In this document: positions 7,672 to 7,753 of the stretch, piece after piece
How positions within the stretch are numbered: the first letter of the stretch is position 1
Layout: every line of letters starts with the position of its first letter
Assembly (NCBI GenBank): GCA_016184445.1
Contig: JACPCT010000095.1
Span: 1-7,753, forward strand
Direction of reading: 5' to 3'
From: Candidatus Tectimicrobiota bacterium
GTDB lineage: Bacteria > UBA8248
DNA: 7,753 nucleotides
Program-made: the position numbers and the translations under genes
Notes under the pieces: generated by a model
The model's input: the letters and a program-made list of their open reading frames with translations, nothing else
Databases searched by the model: none
What the model was told of the DNA's origin: nothing

Positions 7672-7753
7672 AGGATCATCCAGGCAAGACGCTAATTTGC
7701 CGTCATTCTGAATGGAGCGGAGCGAGGAATCTGCCTCTTGTTTCAAGCGGATT
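7672..7753. other. Gene-free right end of the window
   Basis: Apart from the repeat fragment at 7702-7733, I see no gene, RNA or promoter here. It is part of a 297-bp non-coding tract that starts after the AOR stop codon and is noticeably richer in A/T than the coding DNA. Confidence 0.6.
7702..7733. repeat. Dispersed-repeat fragment of the GTCATTCTGA type
   Basis: The stretch begins GTCATTCTGAATG, contains GGAGC twice in tandem (7714-7723), and ends GAGGAATCTG. I recognise close relatives of this sequence as common intergenic repeats in several bacterial phyla, from memory rather than from a search. Its copy number in this genome cannot be judged from one occurrence. Confidence 0.45.

Noticed and set aside
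7555..7746. A 63-codon minus-strand frame at the right end
   Set aside because: It runs across the hairpin repeats and the dispersed repeat fragment, and has no recognisable protein features.

Overview
This is a GC-rich window (roughly 70% G+C by eye, with strong G/C preference at third codon positions) from a bacterial chromosome. It holds one gene cut by the left edge, five complete genes, and a gene-free right end carrying dispersed-repeat-like structures. I cannot name the organism. The combination of very high GC, an aldehyde ferredoxin oxidoreductase (AOR) relative, an acyl-CoA mutase and intergenic repeats containing GTAGGGGCGA and GTCATTCTGA resembles, from memory, uncultured soil or sediment lineages such as Rokubacteria, Tectomicrobia or deltaproteobacterial-type genomes. 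That is a guess, not an assignment.

Layout. Positions 1-803 (minus strand) hold the N-terminal two thirds of an M20-family zinc dipeptidase, which continues beyond the left edge. A 119-bp divergent intergenic region separates it from a dienelactone-hydrolase-like alpha/beta hydrolase at 923-1948 (plus strand, TTG start, putative secreted lipoprotein). After a 166-bp gap with a possible terminator and promoter comes a tight run of three genes: a ferredoxin/flavodoxin-NADP(+) reductase (2115-3062), a crotonase-fold acyl-CoA enzyme (3075-3854) and the catalytic subunit of a B12-dependent acyl-CoA mutase (3875-5470). They are spaced 12 and 20 bp apart and are probably one operon. A 117-bp gap with its own promoter-like and terminator-like signals leads to an AOR-family tungsten/molybdopterin enzyme (5588-7456). 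The last 297 bp hold a hairpin terminator, a short hairpin, a two-hairpin repeat element with matching inverted ends, and a piece of a second dispersed repeat.

How the genes may work together (inference). The reductase could link ferredoxin to NADP(H), and ferredoxin is the usual partner of AOR-family enzymes. The mutase and crotonase both act on CoA thioesters. The mutase keeps the Tyr and Arg typical of methylmalonyl-CoA mutase, but several other pocket positions are changed. The crotonase lacks the second catalytic glutamate of hydratases and carries a WGGG motif like that of ethylmalonyl/methylmalonyl-CoA decarboxylases. A carbon-skeleton rearrangement to a substituted malonyl-CoA followed by decarboxylation, with an AOR-type redox step, is the most interesting reading of the cluster. 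The substrate is unknown, and the B12-binding subunit the mutase needs is not in the window.
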